Shown here: piece after piece, positions 34,236 to 43,324 of the stretch
Layout: each line of letters opens with the position of its first letter
Numbering within the stretch: position 1 is the first letter of the stretch
Assembly (NCBI GenBank): GCA_003576685.1
Contig: QOZR01000013.1
Coordinates: 1 to 64,000 of the forward strand
DNA length: 64,000 nucleotides
Direction of reading: 5' to 3'
Source: Virgifigura deserti
Lineage (GTDB): Bacteria > Pseudomonadota > Alphaproteobacteria > Dongiales > Dongiaceae
Program-made: the position numbers and the translations under genes
Notes under the pieces: generated by a model
Told to the model about the DNA's origin: nothing
Seen by the model: only the letters and a program-made list of their open reading frames with translations
The model's database searches: none

Positions 34236-36419
34236 TCAGCCCCCAGCCCGCCCGGCCGCCCGTCCGTCGGCTCGGTCGATCGCGTCGAGCACGGTGCCCT
34301 CGGTCAGCAATTCGGGAAGCGGAACACCCTCTGGCGCGCCGGGGCCATAGACGACGTTGAACGGAATTCCGTAGCGGCCGAACGAGGCGAGATAGGCGGC
34401 GATCGCGTCATCGGGACGCGTCCAGTCGGCACGCATCGCGACCATGCCCTCGCCGGCCAGCCGCTCGGCGACATCTGCGGACCCCAGCACCATGCGCTTG
34501 TTCACTTGGCAGGTAATGCACCAGTCGGCGGTCACGTCGACAAATACCGATTTCCCCGAAGCCACCAACTCCGCGATCTGCGCGGCCTCGAAGGGCCGCC
34601 ACAGCCCTTCGCCCACTTCCACCTCGGCAGCGGCCGGCCGCTCCGACATCTCCGCCGGCAGAAGAAAGGCGACCAGGGCCAACAGGCCGACCGCCGCCGG
34701 CGTCGCAAGGCGGAATCCATCCGGCAGTCGGCGACGGGCCCAGAGTGCGCCGGCGACTGCCAGCATCAGCCCGCCAACCAGCAGGGCCGCCGTCGGGCTG
34801 ATCTGCGCCGCCAGAACGCTCAGGAGCCACAGGGCGGTCCCCGCCAGGGCGACGGCCAGGATGCGCCGGAGCGTGATCATCCAGCGGCCAGGACGCGGCA
34901 GCCGCGTCGCCAGGGACGGAACCGCCGCGACCAGAAGGTACGGCGCGGCGAGGCCCAGGCCCAGCGCGGCGAAGATCGCGAAGATTTCGCCGCCGCCGTG
35001 CGCCAGGGCGAAGCCGACGGCGGTGCCGAGGAACGGCGCCGAGCAGGGCGTCGCCAGGAGCGTCGCGAAGGCGCCAGTCACGAAATGACCGCCCAGGCCG
35101 TGCCCTTCCGGCGCGCCCGGCTTGCCGCCGGCGACCCCGCCTAGCCAGCCGGGCAGCGGGATCTCGAACCAGCCCCACAGATTGCAGGCGAAGAGCGTCA
35201 GCATCAGCACCATGGCGACCAGAAACAGTGGCTGCTGGAACTGGATACCCCAGCCGACCGCCACCCCCGCCATCTTCAGGGACGCCAGAACGCCGGCGAG
35301 CGCCAGGAACGAAACAAGTACACCCGCGGCCGAAGCGAGGAACGAGGCGCGGACGGCGCGCGCCGCGCCGCCACCATGACCGACGACTCCCAGAAGCTTC
35401 AATGAAAGGACGGGAAGGACGCAGGGCATCAAATTGAGGATCAGCCCGCCCAGCAGGGCCACCATCAGCATCGGCAGAAGCGCCGTAGAGGCGGCCAATG
35501 GAGCCGAATGCCCCGGTCCGGCGGCAAGGCTCGCCACGTCCCGCTCCAGACCGCGTGTGCCGTCGACCAGCGTCAGGGTCAGCGAGGCATCGGTCAGGGC
35601 AGGCGCCCCCTCATCAAGGGTTACCGGCGCCCGCAGGACCGCCCGGGTGCCGCCGTCGCTCAGCGTCACCTCCGGCGCGGCGAAATAGAGGCCGGGCGGC
35701 CCCTCGACGATCAGATCCGGTGCCGCGAAGGGAATGCGCGACTGCGCCACCACCTCCAGCACCGGGGCCTCCGGGCCGCCAGTAAGGCCGATCCGCTCGA
35801 GACGAAGGTCGTGCGCGACGCCGTCTCCCGGGACCTGATCGGCGAAGCGGTCGATCAATTGACCGTGGCCCGTCGGGCTCGCCGGTCCCGCGGGAAGATC
35901 GAGCGCGAGCACCGTCTGATGGGGGATGCAGATCTGCTCGCAGACCAGATAATTGACCGCGGCGCGCAACCTGACCGGCTCGCCGGCCCGAGTCGGGCGG
36001 ACCGCGATCGGAAACACCACCTCGCGCTCATAACCGAAGGTGTCGAGTCCGAACAGGGTAAAACGGTGCGGCACGGGCCAGGCCATGTCCGCCGAGGCCA
36101 GATTCTCCGATCCGGTCCAATCCACCGTCACCGGAATGCCGGCGTCGCCCGGCGAACGCCAGTAGGTCTTCCAGCCCGGCTTCAGCGTAAACTGAAGGCC
36201 GAGCGGAATCGCGTCGAGATCGCCGACGCCCGCGACCGCCGAGACCAGCCGGACAGCTGTCTGATCCGTATGGGCCCAATCGGACGCCGCCCCCTGCTCG
36301 GCGGAAACCGCAATCGGCAGGAGGGCCATCAGGACAGCGGCAAACGCCGCCGCGACGAACCGCCGGGTGGAGCCCGGGCCGGAGGGCCTCCGAGCCGGAT
36401 ATTCGGATGCGTTGCTCAT
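34236..36419 (-). CDS. DsbD/ScsB-like protein-disulfide reductase
   Basis: Carries electrons from cytoplasmic thioredoxin across the inner membrane to periplasmic thiol proteins. The 727 aa consist of a signal peptide (FAAVLMALLPIAVSAEQG), a large N-terminal periplasmic domain to about 300, an eight-helix DsbD core (LMPCVLPVLSLKLLG and ATPCSAPFLGTAVG hold the two membrane cysteines), and a C-terminal thioredoxin domain with TADWCITCQVNKR. The N-terminal domain and length fit the ScsB group better than enteric DsbD. The DsbA-like protein at 16.7 kb is a possible partner. Divergent from yqgE. Confidence 0.9.
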   Translation of the reverse strand: MSNASEYPARRPSGPGSTRRFVAAAFAAVLMALLPIAVSAEQGAASDWAHTDQTAVRLVSAVAGVGDLDAIPLGLQFTLKPGWKTYWRSPGDAGIPVTVDWTGSENLASADMAWPVPHRFTLFGLDTFGYEREVVFPIAVRPTRAGEPVRLRAAVNYLVCEQICIPHQTVLALDLPAGPASPTGHGQLIDRFADQVPGDGVAHDLRLERIGLTGGPEAPVLEVVAQSRIPFAAPDLIVEGPPGLYFAAPEVTLSDGGTRAVLRAPVTLDEGAPALTDASLTLTLVDGTRGLERDVASLAAGPGHSAPLAASTALLPMLMVALLGGLILNLMPCVLPVLSLKLLGVVGHGGGAARAVRASFLASAAGVLVSFLALAGVLASLKMAGVAVGWGIQFQQPLFLVAMVLMLTLFACNLWGWFEIPLPGWLGGVAGGKPGAPEGHGLGGHFVTGAFATLLATPCSAPFLGTAVGFALAHGGGEIFAIFAALGLGLAAPYLLVAAVPSLATRLPRPGRWMITLRRILAVALAGTALWLLSVLAAQISPTAALLVGGLMLAVAGALWARRRLPDGFRLATPAAVGLLALVAFLLPAEMSERPAAAEVEVGEGLWRPFEAAQIAELVASGKSVFVDVTADWCITCQVNKRMVLGSADVAERLAGEGMVAMRADWTRPDDAIAAYLASFGRYGIPFNVVYGPGAPEGVPLPELLTEGTVLDAIDRADGRAAGRAGG

Positions 36420-36528
36420 GGATTGCGATTGTAAGGCATCCGGCAGCCTTCCGGCCTCACAAATCCGTGTATAATCACTCGACAGACCACCGATATCCTT
36501 GCGATCCGTTGCCGGAGATCCTAGCTAA

Positions 36529-37110
36529 ATGACTATGAATTCGGCATTTTCAACGAATGGCTATCTGACCGGTCAGTTGCTGGTCGCGATGCCGCAGATG
36601 CGGGACGTCCGGTTCACCAGGACGGTCATCTATGTCTGCGCGCACAATGCCGATGGGGCGATGGGGCTGGTGCTCAACCGGCTGGTCGAGTCGATCAGCT
36701 TCCCGGCCCTGCTGGCGCAGCTCGGAATCGACAGCGGCGACCTGGGCGAGGAGATCCGCGTGCATTTCGGCGGGCCGGTCGAGTCGGGCCGCGGGTTCGT
36801 CCTGCATTCGGCGGATTACGTGCATAACGGGACGATGCTCGTAGACGAGGGCGTGGCGCTGACGGCCAGCATCGACATCCTGAAAGACATGGCCGACGGA
36901 ACCGGGCCGCGGCACAGCCTGCTCGCGCTCGGCTATGCCGGATGGGGGCCGGGCCAGCTCGATGCCGAGATGCAGGCGAACGGCTGGCTCTCCGTCCCCC
37001 CGGACGAGCAGCTCATTTTCGGCAACGATCTCGACACAAAGTGGGAACATGCCATCGGCAAGATCGGCATCGACATCAACCAGCTGTCCGGTGAAGCCGG
37101 ACACGCCTGA
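36529..37110 (+). CDS. YqgE/AlgH family protein (DUF179)
   Basis: A 193-aa protein of the UPF0301 family. YLTGQLLVAMPQMRDVRFTRTVIYVCAHN at the start, GAMGLVLNRLVE, VHFGGPVESGRGFVLHS and ALGYAGWGPGQLDAEMQANGWL are its signatures. Linked to alginate control in Pseudomonas, but the general molecular role is unknown. A TATAAT at 36470-36475, 59 bp before the ATG, may be its -10 box; no clear -35 accompanies it. Confidence 0.92.
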   Translation: MTMNSAFSTNGYLTGQLLVAMPQMRDVRFTRTVIYVCAHNADGAMGLVLNRLVESISFPALLAQLGIDSGDLGEEIRVHFGGPVESGRGFVLHSADYVHNGTMLVDEGVALTASIDILKDMADGTGPRHSLLALGYAGWGPGQLDAEMQANGWLSVPPDEQLIFGNDLDTKWEHAIGKIGIDINQLSGEAGHA

Positions 37111-37157
37111 TCCTGTCGCCCTGATCCTATCGCAAGGGCCGGGTTTGAAACCTGCCC

Positions 37158-37754
37158 TTACTTCTTCAGCCACGGATCGTCGCGCAGCAGCCCGTAGAGC
37201 ACGTGGTCCTGCCAGCTGCCATTGATCTTCAGATAGGCCCGGGCATAGCCTTCCTCGCGGAATCCGATCTTCGTCAATAGCCCGCGGCTGGCTGCGTTGT
37301 GCGGTAGGCAGGCCGCCTCGATCCGGTGCAGCCCGAGACGATCGAAGGCGAAGGGCAGCAGGCTCTGGAGCGTCTCGGTCATGAAGCCCTGCCGGGCGAA
37401 GGGCGCCCCGATCCAGTAGCCGAGGCTCGCCGTCTGGGCGACGCCGCGGCGAATGTTGCTGAGCGTGACGCCGCCGAGCAGCGCGTCGTCCTCGCGTCGG
37501 AAGATCGCGAAGCTGTAGCCCGCATCGTCGCGCCATTCGAGCGCGATATGCCGCAGCCGCCGGCGATAGGCTGCCCGTCCCAGAGCATCGGACGACCAGG
37601 CCGGTTCCCATGGAATCAGGAAATCGCGGCTGCGGGCGCGCAGGTCCGCCCAGGCGTGCCAATCCGCGAAGCGTGGCGGAGAGAGATAAACGCGCGGTCC
37701 GGTGAGCTTGGCAGTGCGCGGAATGTAAAACCGCGTCCAGCCGAAGCGGATCAC
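37158..37754 (-). CDS. RimJ-like GNAT acetyltransferase
   Basis: A 198-aa N-acetyltransferase of the RimJ/RimL group: LTGPRVYLSPPRFADWHAWADLR at the start, LGYWIGAPFARQGFMTETLQSLLPFAF for the acetyl-CoA site, and RIEAACLPHNAASRGLLTKIGFREEG near the end. It may acetylate a ribosomal or other protein N-terminus; the target is unknown. It lies 57 nt after the M16 protease gene, at the end of the long minus-strand operon, a position I know from other alphaproteobacteria. Confidence 0.88.
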   Translation of the reverse strand: MIRFGWTRFYIPRTAKLTGPRVYLSPPRFADWHAWADLRARSRDFLIPWEPAWSSDALGRAAYRRRLRHIALEWRDDAGYSFAIFRREDDALLGGVTLSNIRRGVAQTASLGYWIGAPFARQGFMTETLQSLLPFAFDRLGLHRIEAACLPHNAASRGLLTKIGFREEGYARAYLKINGSWQDHVLYGLLRDDPWLKK

Positions 37755-37811
37755 CGGCCCTCTCCGCCGATCGGCAGACCCCGCGCCGGGGACCCGTCCA
37801 TGATCTCTCCG

Positions 37812-39092
37812 TCAGCGAAGCCGGGCGGCGATGGCGTCGAACGCCTCGACCCGATCGATCGGGCCAAGCGCCGCCACGGTCGGCCGGCTCGCCGCCAAGC
37901 GACGCGCGACACGGCTCAACTGCGGGCCATCGACGGCATCGATTTTCGCCACGACCTCGGCGGTCGACAACGGCCGGTCGAACACGAGCAAATGCTGTGC
38001 CAGCTGCTCGCAGCGCGCGCCGGTGCTCTCGCGCGCCATCAGGATGCCAGCCTTGAGCTGCGCGCGGGCACGCCGGATCTCCTCGTCATCGAGCGTCTCG
38101 GGCAACCGGACGAGCTCATCGCAGATCAGCGGAACCAGGTCCGCCGCCTCCGTCTCGCCGGTCCCGGCATAGATGCCGAACAGCCCGCCATCGGTATAGG
38201 CGGAAGCGAAGCTGTAGATGCTGTAGACGAGACCACGCTTCTCGCGAATCTCCTGGAACAGGCGCGACGACATGCCGCCGCCGAGCAATGTCGACAGCAC
38301 CGACGCGGCATAGTGGTCCGGGTCCCGGTATCCGACGCCATCGAACCCGAGGACCAGATGGACCTGTTCGAGATCGCGGGGCTGACGGAAGTCGCCGCCC
38401 TGGTATCGAGCCGGCTCGATCGATTCCGGTTCTCCGGTCGGCAGGTTTCGAAACGCGGCGGCGGCCAGTTCGACCAGCCGGTCGTGCTCGATCCGCCCAG
38501 CGGCGGCGAGAACGAGGCGATCGGCGCGATAGTGGCGGTGCAGATAGCCGCGGATCGCCTCGCGCGGAAGGCTGCCGACGATTTCGGCCAAGCCCAGCAC
38601 GGGGCGGCCCAGCGCCTGGCCGGGATAGGCGGTCTCCTGGAAATGGTCGAAGATGATGTCGTCCGGCGTGTCCTCCGCCTGCCCGATCTCCTGCAGCACC
38701 ACGGCGCGCTCGCGCGCCAGCTCGCCCTCGTCGAAGGTCGAATGCTGAAGAATGTCGGCGATGATGTCGACCGCGAGCGGCAGGTCCTCGACCAGGACCT
38801 TGGCATAGTAGGCCGTCTGCTCGCGCGAGGTGTAGGCGTTCAGGTGGCCGCCCACGGCTTCGATCTCGACCGCGATGTCGCGCGCCGAGCGCCGATCCGT
38901 CCCCTTGAAGGCCATATGCTCCAGCAGATGCGCGACGCCGTTGACCGCCGCCGGCTCGTTGCGCGTGCCGACGCCGGCCCAGATGCCGAGCGAGACCGTG
39001 TCGACCGCCGGCATCGCGTCGGTGGCGACGCGCAGGCCGTTGTCGAGCGTGGTGACGCGAATGCCGGTGTCTTCGATCATACTCTCGCTCAC
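37812..39092 (-). CDS. M16-family zinc peptidase (processing-peptidase-like)
   Basis: A 426-aa inverzincin related to the mitochondrial processing peptidase beta subunit. The zinc motif is HLLEHMAFKG (HxxEH), with the third ligand Glu in VEIEAVGGHLNAYTSREQTAYYAKV. A C-terminal glycine-rich VLSTLLGGGMSSRLFQEIREKRGL is typical. No signal peptide, so cytoplasmic. The start may be GTG 39092 (overlapping the thrC stop) or ATG 39080. Physiological substrate unknown. Confidence 0.92.
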   Translation of the reverse strand: MSESMIEDTGIRVTTLDNGLRVATDAMPAVDTVSLGIWAGVGTRNEPAAVNGVAHLLEHMAFKGTDRRSARDIAVEIEAVGGHLNAYTSREQTAYYAKVLVEDLPLAVDIIADILQHSTFDEGELARERAVVLQEIGQAEDTPDDIIFDHFQETAYPGQALGRPVLGLAEIVGSLPREAIRGYLHRHYRADRLVLAAAGRIEHDRLVELAAAAFRNLPTGEPESIEPARYQGGDFRQPRDLEQVHLVLGFDGVGYRDPDHYAASVLSTLLGGGMSSRLFQEIREKRGLVYSIYSFASAYTDGGLFGIYAGTGETEAADLVPLICDELVRLPETLDDEEIRRARAQLKAGILMARESTGARCEQLAQHLLVFDRPLSTAEVVAKIDAVDGPQLSRVARRLAASRPTVAALGPIDRVEAFDAIAARLR

Positions 39093-40495
39093 GCGCCCCC
39101 CTTGGTGCGACGGTCGCGCATGAAGGCCTGCACGACCCTGAGATCATTCGGCAGGATATCGGCCCGCTCCGGCCGTCCGAACAGGTCGGCGAGACGGTTC
39201 GGCATCGCCGGTCGAAGGCCCGTCGCCCGCTCGACCGCCTCGGGGAACTTGGCCGGGTGCGCGGTGGCCAACGCGACCATCGGCACCGCCCCATGGCGGC
39301 GATAGCAGGCATGGCCGGCGGCGACGCCGATCGCGGTGTGCGGATCGAGTAGCTCGCCGCTTTGGCGGTAGACTTCGGCGATCGCCTGCAGCGTGTCGGC
39401 GTCGTCCAAGCGGAAGCCGTCGAACAGCGCCCTGGCGGCGCGCCAGCGGTCGTCGCCGACGGCGAGACGGCCGTTCCGGCGGAAGCTCGCCATCGCTTTG
39501 GAGAGCGCCACGCCGTCACGCTCATAGAGGTCGAACAGGAGCCGCTCGACGTTGCTCGATACCTGGATGTCCATGCTCGGACTCAAGGTCGGGCGCACCG
39601 ACTCGATCGTCATCTGGCCGGTCGCCAGGAAGCGGGTCAACACGTCGTTGCTGTTGGAGCCGATCACCAGCTGGTCTATCGCCAAGCCCATCTCGCGGGC
39701 CGCATAACCGGCATAGACATTGCCGAAATTTCCGGTCGGAACGGCGAAGGCAACCGCCCGCTCGGGCGCGCCGAGTGCGACGGCCGCGGCGAAGTAATAG
39801 ACGACCTGCGCCATCACCCGCGCCCAGTTGATCGAGTTGACGGCCGACAGGTTCATCTCGTCGCGGAACTGGGCGTCATTGAACATCGCTTTCAGCAGAT
39901 CCTGGCAGTCGTCGAACGTTCCTTCGACCGCGATGTTCCAGACGTTCGGTGAATCGACAGTCGTCATCTGGCGGCGCTGCACCTCCGAGACACGGCCGAG
40001 GGGGTGCAGAATGAAGATATCGATCGTGTCGCGGTCGCGGCAGGCCTCGATCGCCGCCGATCCCGTATCGCCGGAGGTCGCGCCGACGATGGTGACGCGC
40101 TCGCCACGCCGGCGCAGGACATAGTCGAAGAGCCGCCCGAGGAGCTGCATCGCCACGTCCTTGAAAGCCAGCGTCGGGCCGTGAAACAGCTCCATCAGCC
40201 AGGTCCGCCCGTCGAGTTGCTTCAGGGGGACCACGGCGGCGTGGTTGAAGCCGGCATAGGCGTCCTCGACGAGGGCGGCGAAGTCCGCCTCGGGAATCCG
40301 GCCGCCGAGGAACGGCGCCATCACGCGGACCGCCAACTCAACATAGTCGAGACCGGACAGGGACCGAATATCCGCGGCGCTGAACTGCGGCCAGCTTTCC
40401 GGCACATAAAGGCCCCCGTCGCGCGCCAGCCCGGCCAGCAACGCTTCGTCGAAGGCAAGTGCCGGGGCGGCGCCCCGAGTACTGATATAACGCAA
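39089..40495 (-). CDS. thrC: Threonine synthase
   Basis: PLP enzyme turning O-phosphohomoserine into threonine. 468 aa: MRYISTRGAAPALAFDEALLAGLARDGGLYVPE at the start, PLP lysine in FHGPTLAFKDVAMQLL, and VGATSGDTGSAAIEA for phosphate binding. It forms a 4-nt overlap with the M16 gene. thrB, the preceding step, is 6 kb away. Its place after surf1 is conserved in alphaproteobacteria, but here an M32 carboxypeptidase lies between. Confidence 0.96.
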   Translation of the reverse strand: MRYISTRGAAPALAFDEALLAGLARDGGLYVPESWPQFSAADIRSLSGLDYVELAVRVMAPFLGGRIPEADFAALVEDAYAGFNHAAVVPLKQLDGRTWLMELFHGPTLAFKDVAMQLLGRLFDYVLRRRGERVTIVGATSGDTGSAAIEACRDRDTIDIFILHPLGRVSEVQRRQMTTVDSPNVWNIAVEGTFDDCQDLLKAMFNDAQFRDEMNLSAVNSINWARVMAQVVYYFAAAVALGAPERAVAFAVPTGNFGNVYAGYAAREMGLAIDQLVIGSNSNDVLTRFLATGQMTIESVRPTLSPSMDIQVSSNVERLLFDLYERDGVALSKAMASFRRNGRLAVGDDRWRAARALFDGFRLDDADTLQAIAEVYRQSGELLDPHTAIGVAAGHACYRRHGAVPMVALATAHPAKFPEAVERATGLRPAMPNRLADLFGRPERADILPNDLRVVQAFMRDRRTKGGA

Positions 40496-40605
40496 CAGGA
40501 GGTGCTCCGATCCAGTTCGGATTTAGGGCCTGGACTAAAGGCGGCCTAGACTATCGACCGCCCCCTGACGGTGCAACACCGACCAGGGCACGTCATCCCT
40601 TGTCA

Positions 40606-42102
40606 TTAATCGAGATAGCGGCTCCGCAGATGATGCTTGAAGATCGCCGGATCGAGCGGTCGGCCGGTAGCCTGGTGCAGCAGATCGTCGGTCGACAGCA
40701 GCGAGCCCTTCGAATGGACCTTCTCCCGAAGCCAGCCGAGCAAGGGCGTGAAATCGCCGCGGGCGATCGCCTTGGGAATTTCGGGGTGGGCGCGGCGGGC
40801 GGCGTCGAAGAGCTGCGCCGCCGTCATCGCGCCCAGGGTATAGGTCGGGAAATAGCCCCAGGCACCGTCGAACCAATGGATGTCCTGCAGGCAGCCCTCG
40901 CGGTCGGTGGGCGGCGTAATGCCGAGCAGGTCCTGCATCCCGGCGTTCCAGGCCGCCGGTAGATCGGCCAGGTCGAGCGCGCCGGCGATCATGTCCTTCT
41001 CCAGCCGATAGCGGAGAATCACATGCGCCGGATAGGTCACCTCGTCGGCGTCGACCCGGATATAGCCCGGCTCCACCCGTGTATAGAGGCGATAGAGGTT
41101 CTCCGCATCCCAGGCTCGCGCAGGAGAGCCGGTGGCGAAGGTCTGGCGCAGCAGCGGGGCCAGATACTCGATGAAGGAGCGCGAGCGGCAGGCCTGCATC
41201 TCGATCAGCAGCGATTGGCTTTCATGCACGCTCATGCCGCGCGCCTGCCCGACCGGCTGAAAGCGCCAATCGACCGGCAGGCCGCGCTCATAGAGCGCAT
41301 GGCCGGTCTCATGCAGCACGCCCATCAGGGCCGAGGCGAAATCGGACTCGTCATAGCGCGTGGTGATGCGGACGTCGTCCGGCACGCCGCCGCAGAACGG
41401 ATGCAGGCTGGTGTCGAGCCGCCCGTGATCGAACTCGAAGCCGAGCTGCGTCATCAGCCGTTCGGCGAGCGCGCGCTGCGCCGCGACGGGAAACGGCCCG
41501 GCAGGCTCGATCGAGTCCGGCAGCGTCCGCTGGCGCGCCAGCACGGCCTCGCGAAAGTCGGGCAGAAAGGCGGCGAGATCGTCGAAAATGCGGTCGATCT
41601 CCACCGTCCGCCCGCCCGGCTCATATTCGTCGAGCAGCGCCTCGTAGGTCGAGCAGCCGAGACGGGCCGTCTTGGCTTGACCGGCCTCGCGCACCAGCGC
41701 GAGAACCTCGGCTAGCGCCGGCCGCACCATGGTGAAATCCGCCGCCGGGCGAGCCTTGCGCCAGACCGTCTCGCAGAGGCTGACGGCCTTCGACAGCGCC
41801 TCGACAAGCTTCGCATCGACAGCCGTGGCGTGGATCCACTGGTGCCGCATCTCGCGCAGATTTGCCGCCTGCCACGGATCGAGCGCCTCCACCCCCGCGC
41901 CGGCTTCGTCCATCAGATCGGCCAAGGCCGGATCGACCAGGATGCCATGGCAGACAACCTGCAGGCTGGCGAGCTGTTCCGCCCGCGCCGCGGCCCCGCC
42001 CGACGGCATCATCGTCGACATGTCCCAATGCAGCACCCCGGTCGCGTCGCGCAGCGCGCGCAGCCGATGGAAGCGCCGTTCAAGCTCCTGATAGGCGGAC
42101 AT
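40606..42102 (-). CDS. M32-family (Taq) metallocarboxypeptidase
   Basis: Cytoplasmic zinc carboxypeptidase removing C-terminal residues. 498 aa; the zinc motif is HETGH in LMGVLHETGHALYERGLP, followed by the family signatures VHESQSLLIEMQ and FDHGRLDTSLHPFCGG. The start ATG 42102 has AGGAG 6 nt upstream and the usual MSAYQELERRFHRLRAL opening; the frame extending further upstream is inside surf1. In most related operons thrC follows surf1 directly, so this gene looks like an insertion. Confidence 0.93.
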   Translation of the reverse strand: MSAYQELERRFHRLRALRDATGVLHWDMSTMMPSGGAAARAEQLASLQVVCHGILVDPALADLMDEAGAGVEALDPWQAANLREMRHQWIHATAVDAKLVEALSKAVSLCETVWRKARPAADFTMVRPALAEVLALVREAGQAKTARLGCSTYEALLDEYEPGGRTVEIDRIFDDLAAFLPDFREAVLARQRTLPDSIEPAGPFPVAAQRALAERLMTQLGFEFDHGRLDTSLHPFCGGVPDDVRITTRYDESDFASALMGVLHETGHALYERGLPVDWRFQPVGQARGMSVHESQSLLIEMQACRSRSFIEYLAPLLRQTFATGSPARAWDAENLYRLYTRVEPGYIRVDADEVTYPAHVILRYRLEKDMIAGALDLADLPAAWNAGMQDLLGITPPTDREGCLQDIHWFDGAWGYFPTYTLGAMTAAQLFDAARRAHPEIPKAIARGDFTPLLGWLREKVHSKGSLLSTDDLLHQATGRPLDPAIFKHHLRSRYLD

Positions 42103-42108
42103 CGAGAC

Positions 42109-42133
42109 TCCTACTGGGAGATTCCTACTGGGA
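42109..42133. repeat. 14-bp-period duplication at the surf1/M32 junction
   Basis: TCCTACTGGGA occurs at 42109-42119 and again at 42123-42133. On the coding strand each copy reads TCCCAGTAGGA. The first copy supplies the surf1 stop (CAG TAG), and the second the Shine-Dalgarno (AGGAG) of the M32 gene. It looks like a small duplication that built the junction. Confidence 0.55.
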
Positions 42134-42898
42134 AGCTTCCTGTTCCGGCTTCTGCCGGTGATAGACAAGGTAGATCACCACGAGCGCGACCGCCAGACTG
42201 TACCAGGTGAGCGCATATTGCAGATGGTCGTTGGGAAGCTGGATGCGGGTCTGGCCGCCGAGCGGATAAGTGCCGGGGACCTCGGCCTTGCCGGCATCGA
42301 GATAGACCGGCGCCACATCGCCGGCAAGATCCGCATGCGCCGCCATCGTCGGCAGATCGACCCAGAACCAGATATTGTCCTCCGGCTGGTTGTCGGGTGC
42401 CAGCCAGCCGGGCCGGCCGTCCAGCCGGATGATCCCGTCGACAGTCACCTGCCCCTCGATCTGCCCGGGCTGTCGCGTCGCCGGGTCCTTGTTGTCGATC
42501 GGGACCCAGCCGCGGTTGATCAGCACATGGTCTGCCCCGGGGTCTGCCCCAGGGTCTGCCCCGGGCCCAGGTTCTGCGAGCCGGAACGGCGTCACCACCT
42601 GATAACCCGGATTGCCCCGCATCGAGCGGGCGGCGAGGTACATCTCGCGATCATGCAGGAACTCGCCGGTGACGACGACGCGGCGGTACTGGAGGGCGTC
42701 GCGCTCGTCCGCCGACAGGTCATCGCCCCGCGGCAGCGGGATGGGTGCCGAGGTCGTCCGCTCGACGCGCTCGGCGATCTGCGCCTCCTTCCACTGCATG
42801 CGCTGAAGCTGCCAAGTGCCGAGCGCGAGCAGGATCAACACCGCCGGGATGGTGAAGACAGTCGGCCAGAAGATCGGGCGGAACTTCATCGATGTCAT
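42125..42898 (-). CDS. SURF1-family cytochrome oxidase assembly protein
   Basis: Helps place heme a in oxidase subunit I. 257 aa with two membrane helices at the ends (TVFTIPAVLILLALGTWQLQRMQWK and LTWYSLAVALVVIYLVYHRQ) and a periplasmic domain with YLAARSMRGNPGYQVVTPF and VLINRGWVP. It contains an in-frame GADP repeat from a 12-bp tandem repeat. Part of the cta operon. Confidence 0.93.
   Translation of the reverse strand: MTSMKFRPIFWPTVFTIPAVLILLALGTWQLQRMQWKEAQIAERVERTTSAPIPLPRGDDLSADERDALQYRRVVVTGEFLHDREMYLAARSMRGNPGYQVVTPFRLAEPGPGADPGADPGADHVLINRGWVPIDNKDPATRQPGQIEGQVTVDGIIRLDGRPGWLAPDNQPEDNIWFWVDLPTMAAHADLAGDVAPVYLDAGKAEVPGTYPLGGQTRIQLPNDHLQYALTWYSLAVALVVIYLVYHRQKPEQEASQ
42529..42564. 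repeat. Three 12-bp tandem repeats inside surf1
   Basis: GGTCTGCCCCGG, GGTCTGCCCCAG and GGTCTGCCCCGG follow one another at 42529, 42541 and 42553. They encode three copies of a Gly-Ala-Asp-Pro type unit in a periplasmic loop. The unit is a multiple of three, so copy-number change would keep the frame. Confidence 0.8.
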
Positions 42899-42941
42899 GA
42901 CTGGGCAATCGGCATGGTGGCGGCGCGAGGTTCGGCCGCGG

Positions 42942-43304
42942 CTATGCCCCTGCTTTGTGGCGGAACTGCAGCGCGACCATGACAGCCTTCATCGGCCGCA
43001 GCAGCCCAAGCGCGCCGCCGAGAATCAGCGGCGGCCAGATCAGCACGTGAACCCAGAAGGGCGGCCCGGCCTGCGCTTCGAGAACCAGCGCCATCGGCAC
43101 GACGAGAGCGCCGAGCAGAAGGATGATCAGAACCGCCGGGCCGTCGCCGGTGTCCGCCTTGCTGTAATCGAGGCTGCAGACCGGGCATGTCGCCCGCAGC
43201 GTCAGGAAGCCTGTGAATAGCCGTCCCCGGCCACAGCGTGGGCAGCGGCAGGCGAGCCCGGTCCGGAACGGCGACTGCCGCAGATGGTACCCACCTGCCT
43301 GCAT
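42942..43304 (-). CDS. DUF983 membrane protein
   Basis: A 120-aa protein with two CxxC zinc-ribbon pairs (CRCPRCGRGRLF and TCPVCSLDY) and two membrane helices (AVLIILLLGALVVPMALVLEA and VLIWPPLILGGALGLL). DUF983 genes sit in cta operons of alphaproteobacteria between ctaE and surf1, as here, which suggests a role in oxidase assembly. Molecular function is unknown. Confidence 0.88.
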   Translation of the reverse strand: MQAGGYHLRQSPFRTGLACRCPRCGRGRLFTGFLTLRATCPVCSLDYSKADTGDGPAVLIILLLGALVVPMALVLEAQAGPPFWVHVLIWPPLILGGALGLLRPMKAVMVALQFRHKAGA

Positions 43305-43324
43305 GACTCAATGCCTGCCCGGCC

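Noticed and set aside
37326..39305. 659-codon open frame on the plus strand
   Set aside because: It lies opposite the M16 protease and acetyltransferase genes, which have full family motifs. High G+C leaves long open frames on the other strand; its translation is Arg-rich without domains.
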